The position numbers and the translations under genes are program-made. A stretch of 32,227 nt of DNA from 0-14-3-00-41-53 sp041500225 (GTDB lineage: Bacteria; Nitrospirota; Thermodesulfovibrionia; Thermodesulfovibrionales; SM23-35), in NCBI GenBank assembly GCA_041500225.1, contig JBGQLV010000023.1, positions 1 through 32,227 on the forward strand. Reading direction: 5' to 3'. Below, in pieces: positions 32,170 through 32,227 of this stretch (positions are counted from its first letter, which is position 1; each line of letters begins with the position of its first letter). The notes under the pieces were generated by a model that saw nothing but the letters and a program-made list of their open reading frames with translations, ran no database searches and was not told the origin of the DNA.

Positions 32170-32227
32170 ATGGCAAGAAAGAAATGGAGTGCAGAAGAGA
32201 AGCAGAAAATGGTATTGGCAGGCTTGA
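32170..32227 (+). mobile_element. Start of an IS3-type transposase OrfA gene (partial)
   Basis: ATG at 32170 opens MARKKWSAEEKQKMVLAGL, which continues off the window edge. The MARKK(W/F)S.EEK..IVL.GL start is typical of the helix-turn-helix OrfA of IS3-family elements. GGAGGA lies just ahead, in a small palindrome CCTCC-GGAA-GGAGG at about 32151-32164. The IS end must lie between 32137 and 32169, next to the truncated GGDEF-EAL gene, but no terminal repeat can be confirmed from one side. Confidence 0.65.

Overview
The window looks like a chromosomal stretch from a Gram-negative, moderately low-GC bacterium. Evidence for an outer membrane: a signal-peptide-bearing porin, several lipoproteins, a Slt-type lytic transglycosylase and ZapA. 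The gene set (HemL of the C5 haem pathway, AtpZ/AtpI, a Pst operon with its own PhoB/PhoR, HD-GYP and EAL c-di-GMP enzymes, archease, a divergent MoaE-like protein) and the many short palindromic dispersed repeats resemble genomes of Nitrospirota (Thermodesulfovibrionia-like) or deltaproteobacteria-like lineages. This placement is inference; no rRNA or tRNA gene is visible.

Layout. (1) 1-2844: the 3' tail of an unidentified gene, a dispersed palindrome, a TPR lytic transglycosylase, then a small coiled-coil protein with zapA (cell wall and division). (2) 2950-11177: a phosphate regulon, phoB-phoR, then an outer-membrane porin, pstS, pstC, pstA, pstB and phoU. The last four genes overlap by 4-7 bases. 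Both the porin and pstS are preceded by hexamers at exact 11-bp spacing, the architecture expected of PhoB/PhoP binding sites. A 72-bp palindromic repeat lies in frame inside the kinase domain of phoR. (3) 11492-13729: a PAS/HD-GYP phosphodiesterase, an ACT-domain protein and a small methyltransferase. (4) 13825-16930: small accessory genes (DUF1456, a DUF2442/DUF4160 pair flanked by direct repeats, a four-repeat MshEN/GspE-N-like protein, a 106-bp MITE-like element, a DUF2934 protein) and an orphan REC-AraC regulator.

(5) 17148-23229: the least explained part. A same-strand cluster encodes a lipoprotein, a calcineurin-like phosphoesterase, a small ORF, a YiiX-like permuted papain-fold hydrolase, an 81-aa protein translationally coupled to a three-TM protein, two further overlapping lipoproteins and a 53-aa Cys-rich protein. 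None but the two enzymes belongs to a family I recognise. I regard it as the best candidate here for an undescribed envelope-associated or conflict system. (6) 23230-24900: a degraded defence patch, with an AT-rich HEPN-like gene between two copies of a 37-bp repeat and a ThsB (Thoeris) TIR-like gene lacking its N-terminus.

(7) 24901-28875, minus strand: MoaE-like protein, glucose-6-phosphate isomerase, AtpI, AtpZ and HemL. (8) 29015-32227: a PpiC-type lipoprotein isomerase, a cluster of four hairpin repeats, archease, and a GGDEF-EAL gene whose 5' end is cut off next to the start of an apparent IS3-type transposase gene at the window edge.
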